Source of the DNA: Nitrosophilus alvini
Lineage (GTDB): Bacteria; Campylobacterota; Campylobacteria; Campylobacterales; Nitratiruptoraceae
DNA length: 64,000 nt
Assembly (NCBI RefSeq): GCF_015100395.1
Contig: NZ_AP022847.1
Span: 870,501-934,500, forward strand
Reading direction: 5' to 3'
Part shown: positions 43,954 through 52,426 of the stretch, piece by piece
How positions within the stretch are numbered: the first letter of the stretch is position 1
Layout: each line of letters starts with the position of its first letter
Position numbers and translations under genes: made by a program
Notes under the pieces: generated by a model
The model's input: the letters and a program-made list of their open reading frames with translations, nothing else
What the model was told of the DNA's origin: nothing
The model's database searches: none

Positions 43954-46900
43954 AAAAATTATAGACTTGGGTATAAAGGGGCGCTTTTTTGTCGTTTTGA
44001 CATTTGTGCTGCTTAGTTTCGTATCTCTGTTTCTGCTTAAAAATCTAAAACTTGATGCCCTGCCGGATCTCTCGCCGACTCAGGTTATCGTAGAGGTAAA
44101 CTATTCGGGACAGTCGCCCTCCATCATAGAAGACCAGGTCGTATATCCTATAGTAACGACTTTTATGGGACTTCCAGATGTAGAGACAGTAAGAGCGTTA
44201 AGCGGTTTTGAAAATGGTCTTGTATATATCATTTTCAAAGACGGAACGGATCTTTACTGGGCAAGAAGCAGAGTTTTGGAAAAACTTTCCGAACTGGCAA
44301 CTTCTTTGCCGAAAGAGGCTATAGTAAAACTGGGTCCCGATGCTACGGGAATAGGGTGGGTATACGAATATGCACTTGTTTCAAAAACCAAGTCTTTGGA
44401 AGAACTCAGGTCACTACAGGATTATTACATAAAATATGCACTGTTAGGTGTCGAGGGCGTGAGCGAAGTTGCAAGTCTTGGCGGATTTGTCAAAAGTTAC
44501 GAGATAACGATAGACCATGACAAAATAAGAGAGTACGGCCTGACATACAAACAGATAAAAGATGCAGTAAAGAAAAACAACAACTCCACAGGGGGCGGTG
44601 CGGTACTGGAAAACGGATTTGAGCAGATAATCGATGCTGACGGTTATCTCAAAAACACCGAATCTATCGAAAATATTGTTTTAAAAAACGAAAACGGTTT
44701 TGCTCTGAGGATAAAAGATATCGCTTCGGTCAATATTGCACCTATGCCAAGACGGGGCGTTGCGGATTTGAACGGAAAAGGGGAGGTGGTCAGCGGTATA
44801 GTTGTCATGAGACAGCATGCAAACGCTTATGAGGTAATAGATAAAATAAAAGCAAAATTAAACAGCCTTCAAATGGATGATGTAGAGATAGTGGAAGTGT
44901 ATGACAGAAGCTCCCTTATAGAAAAAGCGATAGATACACTTAAAAAGACTTTAACGGAAGAATCGATTATCGTTTTGATAATCATATCAGCTTTTCTGCT
45001 TCATCTAAGAAGCGCTCTTGTTATTATCATAACTCTTCCGCTGACGATTCTTCTGACACTGGGACTAATGGCATTTCTTGGCATAGAATCAAATATCATG
45101 TCACTCGGAGGAATAGCCATAGCTGTAGGAGCTATGGTCGATGCATCTATTGTCATGGTGGAAAATGTACACAAACATCTGGCCAAAAATCCGGATGCCG
45201 ATCAAAAAAGTATTATTATCAATGCCGCAAAACAGGTCGGACGGCCCGTCTTTTTTGCCCTGATTTTGATAGTTGTCTCTTTTTTGCCTATATTTGCGCT
45301 GTCAGGACAGGAGGGAAAACTCTTTATTCCGATGGCTTACACTAAAACTTTTGCCATGACAATAGGCGCGCTTTTGTCTATTTTGCTAGTGCCGCTGCTT
45401 ATGCTTTGGCTTATACGCGGCAAAATTCCAGGCGAAGAGAAAAACCCGCTGAACAGGTTTTTTATTTGGATATATACACCGATACTCAAACTTTTTCTGC
45501 TCGGAAGATATATAGTTATTATACTTTTTATAGCATCGTTCTTTTATCTTTATTATCTGTATGAACATCAAAAATGGGAATTTATGCCGCCTCTTAATGA
45601 AGAGAGTTTTATGTATATGCCTGTTACGCCTCCGGGAATTTCCATAGATCTGGCAAAAGAGCTGACACAAAAAACGGATAAAATTCTTGCAAGTTTTCCG
45701 GAAGTAAAAAGTGTCTTTGGTAAAGCGGGCAGGGCAGATACTGCAACAGACCCTGCTCCTCTTTCGATGATAGAAACCATTATAGAGTTCAAACCCCAGA
45801 CCGAATGGAGAGAGGGTATGACATATGAAAAACTGATGAACGAAATGGAAGAGACTCTTCAGATACCGGGACTTACAAACTCATGGACGTACCCTATAAG
45901 AGGAAGGATTGATATGCTTCTTACAGGTATCAGAACACCTCTCGGGATAAAAATATATGGAAACGACATTGAGACTCTTCAAAAAACGGCAAAAAAATTC
46001 GAAGAAAAACTCTCGGCTTTGGATATAACAAGCTCCGTTTTTGCGGAAAGAAACAGCAGCGGATACTATATAGACATTGATATTGACGAAAAAGCGCTTC
46101 AAAAGTATTCTGTTGACAAAGACACCATACTTGAAATCATTTCATACGCCGTAGGAGGCAAAAAAATAACAACCATGATAGAAGGGCTTGAAAGATATCC
46201 TGTAAAAATGAGGCTTGATGAGAGCTTCAGAAACAGCGCCCAGGCGCTTGAAAATATACTTGTTCCTACTCCTAACGGCTATCAGCCGCTAAAAACTTTT
46301 GCAAAAATAGGTTATAAAACAGGACCCGCCGCAATAAAGAGCGAAAAGGGGATGAAAGTCTCATACGTTTATATAACGCCCAAGGAAAACATCAGTGCTG
46401 ACGAATACAAACAGATTGCATCAAAATCTCTTGAGAGTATAGAACTTCCTTCAGGATTTTTTATAGAGTGGGCAGGGCAGAGCGAATATCTTGCTTCTGC
46501 AATGCAAAGACTGAAGCTTATAATTCCGGCTACGGTTGTAATTATACTGATTCTTATCTATTTTGCTCTAGGTTCTGTCATAAACAGTATACTTGTCTTT
46601 ATGACTCTTCCGTTTGCACTGCTTGGCGGTCTTTGGTATGTTGATTTTCTAGATTACAATATGAGTATCGCTGTCATTGTCGGTTTTCTGGCTCTTTTGG
46701 GCGTCGCTGCAGAGACGGCAATAGTTATGATCATATACCTCGAAGAGGCAAGAAAAAAATATCCGGCAGACATAAAAAAAGCTGTCATAGAAGGGGCGGC
46801 TTTGAGACTTAGACCTAAACTTATGACTGTTTTTGCTCTCATTGCCGGTCTTATACCCATAATGTTTGCACATGGTGTAGGATCAGAAGTCATGCAAAGA

Positions 46901-47008
46901 ATTGCAGCTCCCATGATAGGAGGACTTGTCAGCTCATCAGTTTTGACGCTTTTGATTGTTCCTGTATTTTATTATATGGTTTTTAGAGACAAAAAAGAAG
47001 GGATATAA
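43946..47008 (+). CDS. cusA: Heavy-metal RND efflux transporter, CusA-like
   Basis: The 1020-residue inner-membrane pump has the twelve-helix RND plan. HME signatures are LDALPDLSPTQVIVEVNYSGQSPSIIEDQVVYP near residue 36 and DPAPLSMIETIIEFKP near residue 605; MYMPVTPPGIS is the CusA-type motif rather than CzcA-type. Helix 4 has VGAMVDASIVMVENVHKHL with the proton-relay acidic residues. Likely substrates are Cu(I)/Ag(I). It is last in the fixH-tolC-cusB-cusA operon and converges on arsC. Confidence 0.93.
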   Translation: MIEKIIDLGIKGRFFVVLTFVLLSFVSLFLLKNLKLDALPDLSPTQVIVEVNYSGQSPSIIEDQVVYPIVTTFMGLPDVETVRALSGFENGLVYIIFKDGTDLYWARSRVLEKLSELATSLPKEAIVKLGPDATGIGWVYEYALVSKTKSLEELRSLQDYYIKYALLGVEGVSEVASLGGFVKSYEITIDHDKIREYGLTYKQIKDAVKKNNNSTGGGAVLENGFEQIIDADGYLKNTESIENIVLKNENGFALRIKDIASVNIAPMPRRGVADLNGKGEVVSGIVVMRQHANAYEVIDKIKAKLNSLQMDDVEIVEVYDRSSLIEKAIDTLKKTLTEESIIVLIIISAFLLHLRSALVIIITLPLTILLTLGLMAFLGIESNIMSLGGIAIAVGAMVDASIVMVENVHKHLAKNPDADQKSIIINAAKQVGRPVFFALILIVVSFLPIFALSGQEGKLFIPMAYTKTFAMTIGALLSILLVPLLMLWLIRGKIPGEEKNPLNRFFIWIYTPILKLFLLGRYIVIILFIASFFYLYYLYEHQKWEFMPPLNEESFMYMPVTPPGISIDLAKELTQKTDKILASFPEVKSVFGKAGRADTATDPAPLSMIETIIEFKPQTEWREGMTYEKLMNEMEETLQIPGLTNSWTYPIRGRIDMLLTGIRTPLGIKIYGNDIETLQKTAKKFEEKLSALDITSSVFAERNSSGYYIDIDIDEKALQKYSVDKDTILEIISYAVGGKKITTMIEGLERYPVKMRLDESFRNSAQALENILVPTPNGYQPLKTFAKIGYKTGPAAIKSEKGMKVSYVYITPKENISADEYKQIASKSLESIELPSGFFIEWAGQSEYLASAMQRLKLIIPATVVIILILIYFALGSVINSILVFMTLPFALLGGLWYVDFLDYNMSIAVIVGFLALLGVAAETAIVMIIYLEEARKKYPADIKKAVIEGAALRLRPKLMTVFALIAGLIPIMFAHGVGSEVMQRIAAPMIGGLVSSSVLTLLIVPVFYYMVFRDKKEGI

Positions 47009-47051
47009 ACCTCTCTTATCTTCTATGAACGGCAATATTTATTTAAAGAGC

Positions 47052-47456
47052 TCAATTGCAGAGTTCCTTTTCAATAACCGGAAGCAGTCTTTTTTCAATA
47101 TCATTCAAAGTCTCTTCGAAAGCCGCTATCTCTTTTCCGTCCGGGTCTTCGAAACCTATATGTATAGTTTTTGCATTTCTGGAAAAAACAGGACAGGTCT
47201 CCTTTGCATTGTCACAAACGGTAATAACAAGATCAAATGGTATCTCTTCTATCTCTTCTATCGGTTTTGAGCGGTATTCGTCCTCCCAAATACCCTTTTT
47301 TTGCAAGAGCTTTTTTGCATTTGGGTTTACTTTTCCGCTCGGATTTACTCCGGAACTGTAAGCTTTGACACACCCCTTTAGTTTTGCGTTTATCAGAGCT
47401 TCCGCCATAATGGATCGGCAACTGTTACCTGTACAGAGAATCAAAACATTTTTCAT
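47052..47456 (-). CDS. arsC: Thioredoxin-coupled arsenate reductase ArsC (LMW-PTP fold)
   Basis: The 134-residue enzyme has the P-loop CTGNSCRS (catalytic Cys10) and the redox pair in VCDNAKETC (CX7-spaced cysteines near 80-90), features of thioredoxin-dependent ArsC of the S. aureus pI258 type. It reduces arsenate to arsenite for export by the divergently encoded ArsB. It overlaps the arsR stop by 4 bases. Confidence 0.92.
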   Translation of the reverse strand: MKNVLILCTGNSCRSIMAEALINAKLKGCVKAYSSGVNPSGKVNPNAKKLLQKKGIWEDEYRSKPIEEIEEIPFDLVITVCDNAKETCPVFSRNAKTIHIGFEDPDGKEIAAFEETLNDIEKRLLPVIEKELCN

Positions 47457-47773
47457 AGCTCACATTTTCCCTTTTCTGTTTTTTTCAATAAAGGAAGCTC
47501 GATATCCAAACAGCGAATCTCTTCGAGAGCTTCTTTTCTAAATCTATCCAATGGCGATCTTATGGAATAAAATGCCCATGTCCCTTTTCTTTCCACTTTT
47601 AGAAAGCCTGCCTCTTTTAAAATTTTAAGATGTCTGGAAAGTCTTGACTGAAGCATTGCAAAAGACTCCTGCAGATCACAGACACAAAGAGGGCCGTGCT
47701 TGTCCAGAAATCTTAAAATTTTTACTCTAGTTTCGTCATTCAGCGCAGAAATCGTTTTTAAAAAAATATCCAC
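47453..47773 (-). CDS. arsR: ArsR/SmtB-family metalloregulator
   Basis: The 106-residue repressor has a winged helix with the As(III)-binding CVC motif (HGPLCVCDLQ), recognition helix LQSRLSRHLKILKEAGFLKVERKG and a wing. It should release DNA on binding arsenite or antimonite. A perfect 24-bp palindrome lies upstream, overlapping the likely -35 region. arsR-arsC is transcribed away from arsB. Confidence 0.94.
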   Translation of the reverse strand: MDIFLKTISALNDETRVKILRFLDKHGPLCVCDLQESFAMLQSRLSRHLKILKEAGFLKVERKGTWAFYSIRSPLDRFRKEALEEIRCLDIELPLLKKTEKGKCEL

Positions 47774-47814
47774 AGTTACTCCTATGGGTAAAAAACCTTT
47801 GTTATTGATTCTAT

Positions 47815-47820
47815 TATTAT
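47815..47820 (-). promoter_or_regulatory. arsR: Putative -10 element of arsR
   Basis: TATAAT on the minus strand, 42 bases before the arsR start. The palindromic operator begins 16 bases upstream and so covers the -35 position, fitting repression by ArsR. Confidence 0.45.
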
Positions 47821-47835
47821 ACTCACATCGTTGTA

Positions 47836-47859
47836 ATATATCAAGATATCTTGATATAT
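47836..47859. promoter_or_regulatory. arsR: Perfect 24-bp palindromic operator, probably ArsR
   Basis: The half site ATATATCAAGAT (47836-47847) is followed directly by its exact reverse complement. It sits in the gap between arsR-arsC and arsB and matches the general size and AT-rich nature of ArsR operators. It could control both directions. Confidence 0.75.
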
Positions 47860-47906
47860 AAAAATAGATATGTTATAGTTCGCTTTTCAAAAACTAAAGG
47901 ATAGTT

Positions 47907-49160
47907 ATGATACTTGCCGTTTCTATATTTGCAATAACACTTATTTTTATTATATGGCAACCCAAAGGACTTAAAATCGGAACAACTGCGGTTTTAGGCG
48001 CAGTTGCTGCAATACTACTTGGGGTCGTAAGCTGGCAGGATGTATTGGCTGTAACATCCATAGTTTGGGATGCAACTCTGGCATTTATCGGAATTATCCT
48101 TTTGTCTATGGTTTTGGATGAAATAGGCTTTTTTGAGTGGGCAGCTCTTAAGATGGCAAAGCTCAGCCGTGGCAGCGGAAATCTCATGTTTGTATATACT
48201 CTTCTTTTAGGTGCCGTTGTTGCCGCATTTTTTGCAAATGACGGAGCGGCTCTCATACTGACCCCGATACTTCTTGCCAAAATGAAATATCTTAAAATGG
48301 ATCCAAAAGCGATTTTCGCATTTTTGATGGCAGGAGGATTTATAGGAGACAGCGCATCAAATCCACTGATAATTTCAAACCTTACAAATATAGTAACTGC
48401 AAACTATTTCGGTATAGGCTTCTGGGAATATGCAAAAGAGATGTTTTTGCCCAATCTGCTTAGTATAACAGCTTCGATTGCCATTTTGTGGCTATTTTTC
48501 AGAAAATCTATTCCAAAAAGGGTAGAAGTTGACAATCTGGCTGAACCAAAATCTGCAATAAAAAACATGACTATGTTTTATCTAAGCTGGGTTTTTCTGG
48601 CACTTCTGCTTACGGGATATTTTATAGGCGATATATACGACCTTCCAATATCTTTGTTTGCTCTTGGAGGAGCATTGGTCTTCTTGTGGATAGCGTCCCA
48701 TTTCAAAGCTGCAAAACCGATAATGACGGTAAAAGCCGCTCCCTGGCAGGTTGTATGGTTCAGCATAGGCCTTTATGTAGTTGTATATGGATTAAAAAAC
48801 GCAGGGTTTACATCACATCTTGCAACAATTATAGAGAGTCTCGCAAGAGAGGGCAAAGAGGCTGCAGTTATAGGAACCGGCTTTTTGTCTGCTGTTCTCA
48901 GTTCCGTAATGAACAATATGCCTACTATCATGATAATGGATATTGCAATAGACCAGGCTGGCCATGAAGAGTTGGCTTACGCAAATATTCTTGGCTCAAA
49001 CCTCGGACCCAAAATGACACCTATAGGCTCTCTTGCCACATTACTGTGGCTACATGTTCTGGAGAGAAAGGGGGTTAAAATAGGGTGGGGAGAGTATATG
49101 AAAGTAGGGGTACTTATAACGCCGCCTGTTCTCTTTTTTGCACTGCTGGGGTTGCTGTAG
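47907..49160 (+). CDS. arsB: Arsenite/antimonite efflux permease ArsB
   Basis: The 417-residue protein has about 11-12 membrane helices. Typical ArsB segments are VWDATLAFIGIILLSMVLDEIGFFEWAALKMAKLSRG, FFANDGAALILTPILLAKM, MNNMPTIMI and ILGSNLGPKMTPIGSLATLLWLHVLERKG. It exports arsenite, driven by the proton gradient or with an ArsA if one exists elsewhere. AAAGGAT precedes the ATG. ArsB rather than ACR3 makes a full arsR-arsC-arsB set. Confidence 0.94.
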   Translation: MILAVSIFAITLIFIIWQPKGLKIGTTAVLGAVAAILLGVVSWQDVLAVTSIVWDATLAFIGIILLSMVLDEIGFFEWAALKMAKLSRGSGNLMFVYTLLLGAVVAAFFANDGAALILTPILLAKMKYLKMDPKAIFAFLMAGGFIGDSASNPLIISNLTNIVTANYFGIGFWEYAKEMFLPNLLSITASIAILWLFFRKSIPKRVEVDNLAEPKSAIKNMTMFYLSWVFLALLLTGYFIGDIYDLPISLFALGGALVFLWIASHFKAAKPIMTVKAAPWQVVWFSIGLYVVVYGLKNAGFTSHLATIIESLAREGKEAAVIGTGFLSAVLSSVMNNMPTIMIMDIAIDQAGHEELAYANILGSNLGPKMTPIGSLATLLWLHVLERKGVKIGWGEYMKVGVLITPPVLFFALLGLL

Positions 49161-49167
49161 AGCACAC

Positions 49168-49464
49168 CTAGTATGCTCCACCCCCTTTAAACTCCTCTAT
49201 TTCCATCTCAACCATTTTGTCTATAAGTATTTTATAAAGCTCTGTAACCATATTGGGTGAAATTCCGAGAGTTGCCGCAAGATGACTGACATGATCCAAA
49301 ACCTCTTCGACCCGTTCATCACTTTTTATCTCATCAACCGATTTTTTGAATTTTGCTGCCTCTTTTATATATCCGCTTCTTTTTGCAAGAAGCTTTACTA
49401 TCTCTTCGTCTACATCATCAACGGCTTTTCTTACCTCTTCAAGCGAACTGAATTTCCTCATCAT
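49168..49464 (-). CDS. Chorismate mutase type II (AroQ) domain protein
   Basis: The 98-residue all-helical protein has the AroQ pattern LEEVRKAVDDVDEEIVKLLAKRSGYIKEAAKFKKS with the active-site Arg/Lys/Glu residues, then DERVEEVLDHVSHLAATLGISPNMVTELYKILIDKMVEME. It may convert chorismate to prephenate; an isochorismate-pyruvate lyase-like activity is an alternative. Shine-Dalgarno spacing favours the second of two adjacent ATGs (49461). It is convergent with arsB, only 7 bases apart. Confidence 0.85.
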   Translation of the reverse strand: MMRKFSSLEEVRKAVDDVDEEIVKLLAKRSGYIKEAAKFKKSVDEIKSDERVEEVLDHVSHLAATLGISPNMVTELYKILIDKMVEMEIEEFKGGGAY

Positions 49465-49485
49465 CTTCTCCTATATTAAATAATA

Positions 49486-50550
49486 TTACTCTATATCATC
49501 CATTATACTGGCTGCTTTATAGAGTTTGTCCCTGTCAAAATGTGTATATATCCTTGACGTATCAAGACTAGCATGCCCTAGAGCCTCCTGTACCAAAACC
49601 AGATCCTTGCTTTTGCGATAGAGCAGGGTAGCAAAGCTGTGGCGTAGCATATGAGCTCCGTTTTTCTCTTTTCTGATACCTGCACTCATCAAAATTTTTT
49701 CAACAATTCGGCTGATATATGCCTGGGTAAGGGTAGTGCCCTTTTTATTGCAAAATAGCAGTTCATTTTCGCAATTTCTAAGACTCAGCCACTCCTGCAG
49801 ATCACTTTTTATATGTTTTGATTTTATCATAACAACTCTGTGTTTGTTTCCTTTTCCCAAAATCTTAATAAGATATATATCTTTTTCAGGGATTATATCT
49901 TTTATTCTCAGTCCTATGGCTTCTCCTACACGAATACCTGTATAGAGTATAATTTTTATAATAAGTCTGTTTCTTGCAGCAACATCGCTTCTGAACGGGT
50001 AGGTTTCAATTGCTTCCAGAAACTTTGAAATCTCATCTTCTGTCAGGTATTCCGGGAGTTTTTGCCCCGATTTTCCCTTCAGACCACCCCAGTTTTTCAG
50101 CTCTATTCTGTATACATGGGCATTTCCGCTGTCATCAAGATTTTGTTTGTCTATATACGCAAAAAAATTTATCATAGCTATACGATGATTTTTCTTTGTG
50201 GCATCAGAAAGGCCTCCCGTTTCGCTTGTAAGAAAATCTACAATCATCTCTTCGTCTATCTCTTTCATAGATGCCGGACCCATCATAATAAGATATCTGT
50301 AAAGTTTTTCAAGTGGCTTGAAATAGGTATTTATACCGATAAGCCCTGCATTTCTTGCCTCTTTTACCAAATCGGCCAGTTCTTCAATGGAGTCGGTTCC
50401 AAGTGTCAATTTTTTTATAACATATGCCAGGCGATCTTTGTCTTTTACCTGTCTGTTGGAAAGCGAATTTAGTTTATGCCTTATAAATCTCTCCATCCAA
50501 AACAGCAAAGTATCTTCAAATCTATCTTTGAAATCTATCGGATAATGCAT
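49486..50550 (-). CDS. xerH: Tyrosine recombinase XerH (chromosome dimer resolution)
   Basis: The 354-residue integrase-fold protein has the catalytic set R207 (GIRVGEAIGL), Lys233/236 (GKGNKHRVV), H300 and R303 (HMLRHSFATLL), H326 and Tyr335 (ALGHASLDTSRIYTHF). The N-terminal SAM-like core-binding domain covers about 60-155. Length and the single-recombinase context fit XerH of Campylobacterota, which resolves chromosome dimers at difH with FtsK. A dif-like sequence lies immediately upstream. Confidence 0.92.
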   Translation of the reverse strand: MHYPIDFKDRFEDTLLFWMERFIRHKLNSLSNRQVKDKDRLAYVIKKLTLGTDSIEELADLVKEARNAGLIGINTYFKPLEKLYRYLIMMGPASMKEIDEEMIVDFLTSETGGLSDATKKNHRIAMINFFAYIDKQNLDDSGNAHVYRIELKNWGGLKGKSGQKLPEYLTEDEISKFLEAIETYPFRSDVAARNRLIIKIILYTGIRVGEAIGLRIKDIIPEKDIYLIKILGKGNKHRVVMIKSKHIKSDLQEWLSLRNCENELLFCNKKGTTLTQAYISRIVEKILMSAGIRKEKNGAHMLRHSFATLLYRKSKDLVLVQEALGHASLDTSRIYTHFDRDKLYKAASIMDDIE

Positions 50551-50568
50551 CGTAAGCCTTTTCTCTTT

Positions 50569-50598
50569 TAGTATTGAAAACTATAATTTTCAAACTAT
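50569..50598. other. Candidate difH recombination site
   Basis: Inverted arms TTGAAAA (50574-50580) and TTTTCAA (50587-50593) surround a 6-base CTATAA centre; TAGT flanks both arms with a one-base offset. The centre GAAAACTNNAATTTTC resembles, from memory, H. pylori and C. jejuni difH sites. It is 19 bases upstream of xerH. Deciding it needs alignment to known difH. Confidence 0.55.
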
Positions 50599-50682
50599 AT
50601 TTTATCGCAATATCATTAATGCACTCTTATATGCTTTATCCGTTAGAAAAAAAATCAAAATGAAAGAAAAAACCGCAAACAT

Positions 50683-50791
50683 TAACATGTGTTCACCCTG
50701 ATAATCTATCATATGAACATGTGTTAACATATTCCTAAATACATATGAACAGCCGTTAATTTATATCTATTTGACATATGAACAACTGTTA
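50683..50791 (+). promoter_or_regulatory. Array of four TetR-type operator boxes
   Basis: The box TGAACA-N3-GTTA occurs at 50714-50726, 50746-50758 and 50779-50791 on the + strand, and inverted at 50683-50695 (TAAC-N3-TGTTCA). Start-to-start spacing is 31-33 bases, about three helical turns. Three copies share an ATATGAACA extension. The array fills the gap before the tetR gene and probably mediates autoregulation. Confidence 0.75.
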
Positions 50792-50817
50792 GGTAAAATA
50801 ACACAAAAGGAGTCTAT

Positions 50818-51453
50818 ATGTCCGAAAACATGGGAACTGTAAAGAGTGAGCGAGGGAAAAATACAAAAGAAAAGATACTCAAAGCAGCACAGGAACTTAT
50901 TGCGGAGCATGGCTATAAGGGTGCGTCAATCAGAAAGATAGCAAAGGCCGTAGGAATAAGAGAAAGTGCTATTTATAACCATTTTAAAAACAAAGAAGAG
51001 ATATTTCAAACTATTATGAAGGAGCTCTTCTCTACCCCTTTTTCAAACTTTTTTGAAAGAAAACCTGTCTCGGAACACGCCCTTAAAGGCAAGAAATTCC
51101 TGTATGAATATGCAGCATCAATAAAGCTTGTATCCTTTGACAAAACAAATGAAAAGATGTTTAGAATCATTTTGATAGAACTGATGCAAAACAGAGATGT
51201 AAGAGAATCATTTTTAAAGTATTTTTATGAAGACAATATCAAAAAATTGGCCGAAGCATTTTTTGTAATGATGCAAAACTCGCTCATTCGCTCATCAGAT
51301 CCTATGCTTATGGCACAGGAGTTTTTTGCACCTATTTTTTACTACAGAATACATATAACCCTTTTGAGGCTCGACGAAAAGCCAACTACAACACTTTCTA
51401 CCATGTTCGAAAAGCACGTTGATTTTTTCTGGGAGTCCGTTTCTATAGACTAA
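50818..51453 (+). CDS. TetR-family transcriptional regulator
   Basis: The 211-residue protein has the TetR helix-turn-helix: TKEKILKAAQELIAEHGYKGASIRKIAKAVGIRESAIYNHFKNKEEIFQ (about 17-65), then a helical ligand-binding domain without recognisable ligand residues. AAAGGAG precedes the ATG. Four operator-like boxes lie just upstream. No efflux or metabolic gene is adjacent in the same direction; its 3' end overlaps RNase Z (convergent) by 11 bases. Targets beyond itself are unknown. Confidence 0.92.
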   Translation: MSENMGTVKSERGKNTKEKILKAAQELIAEHGYKGASIRKIAKAVGIRESAIYNHFKNKEEIFQTIMKELFSTPFSNFFERKPVSEHALKGKKFLYEYAASIKLVSFDKTNEKMFRIILIELMQNRDVRESFLKYFYEDNIKKLAEAFFVMMQNSLIRSSDPMLMAQEFFAPIFYYRIHITLLRLDEKPTTTLSTMFEKHVDFFWESVSID

Positions 51454-52426
51454 TATTTTTTAATATCAATCTATTATCTTTGTCAAATTCATAAACGTCA
51501 AAATCATTTGCAAGAAAAAGATTGCCTCTGTAAAACATTCTTGCTTCATTATATATCTCTTTAATCGTATGGGAGTTTTTATCATGCGACTCTGTAAAAC
51601 GTGAACTAAAATGTGTCAGAATAAGATTCTTTGTTTTAGACTTGTTAGCTGCAATTGCAACTGATTTTGCAGTTGAATGCATTACTTTTATTTTGATTTT
51701 TTTGTAAACCTCTTCGGTGTATGTAGCTTCATGTACAAAAACATCGCAACCGGTTTTTTCCAGATACGGAACGACAATATCCGGTCTATCGTTGTCGCCG
51801 GCTATCAAAAGTACCCTTCCCTTTATTCTCTCTTCTACAAAATCTCTTCCAAAAAACTCTCTGCCATCTTCTAGAACTACTTTTTCTCCTCTTTTCAGTT
51901 TTGCATACAGATGCCCTTCCGGAATTCCAAGCTCTTTCGCCTTTTGGATATTGAAACGCCCCGGTTTGTCAAACTCTTTTAAAAGATAAGCATAGCTTGT
52001 TATAGTGTGTGAGAGCTTTATGGTATATACATCAAAATTTTCTATTTGTATATGCTCATTTTCTTCGACCTCTTTGATATTTATGTCAAATGATAGATTA
52101 AGCTGCGATACGTCAAATATCGTTTCAAGAAATTTTTTTACTCCCTTTGGACCGTAAATAGCAAGATGACCTGCGCCGCTCTGCATGGATCTGGTGGCAA
52201 GCAAGCCGGGAAGTCCGTATAAATGGTCTCCGTGCAGATGCGTTATGAATACGGTTTTGAGTTTGGCAATTGAAAGCAGAGGCATTCTTAAAATCTGGTG
52301 CTGTGTAGCTTCTCCACAGTCAAAAAGGATCCATTCTCTTGTCTGAAAAGGTTTTATTGCAAGAGCTGATACATTTCTGTTCAGTGTAGGCTTTCCCGCA
52401 CTCGTTCCCAAAAATATCAGCTGCAT
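51443..52426 (-). CDS. rnz: Ribonuclease Z
   Basis: The 327-residue metallo-beta-lactamase-fold nuclease trims tRNA 3' trailers. It starts MQLIFLGTSAGKP and has the zinc motif THLHGDHLYGLPGLLATRS near residues 60-78, the exosite-like insertion (about 150-200) and the later Asp and His ligands in IAGDNDRPD and ILTHFSSRF. It overlaps the methyltransferase stop by 10 bases and thus lies in one operon with it. Confidence 0.94.
   Translation of the reverse strand: MQLIFLGTSAGKPTLNRNVSALAIKPFQTREWILFDCGEATQHQILRMPLLSIAKLKTVFITHLHGDHLYGLPGLLATRSMQSGAGHLAIYGPKGVKKFLETIFDVSQLNLSFDINIKEVEENEHIQIENFDVYTIKLSHTITSYAYLLKEFDKPGRFNIQKAKELGIPEGHLYAKLKRGEKVVLEDGREFFGRDFVEERIKGRVLLIAGDNDRPDIVVPYLEKTGCDVFVHEATYTEEVYKKIKIKVMHSTAKSVAIAANKSKTKNLILTHFSSRFTESHDKNSHTIKEIYNEARMFYRGNLFLANDFDVYEFDKDNRLILKNISL

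Noticed and set aside
47009-47051. Gap between cusA and arsC searched for a terminator
   Set aside because: No convincing inverted repeat seen in the 43 bases.
48200-48300. Possibility that the arsB-like gene is an NhaD-type antiporter
   Set aside because: The MNNMPT and NLGPKMTPIGSLATLLW segments and the divergent arsR-arsC favour ArsB.
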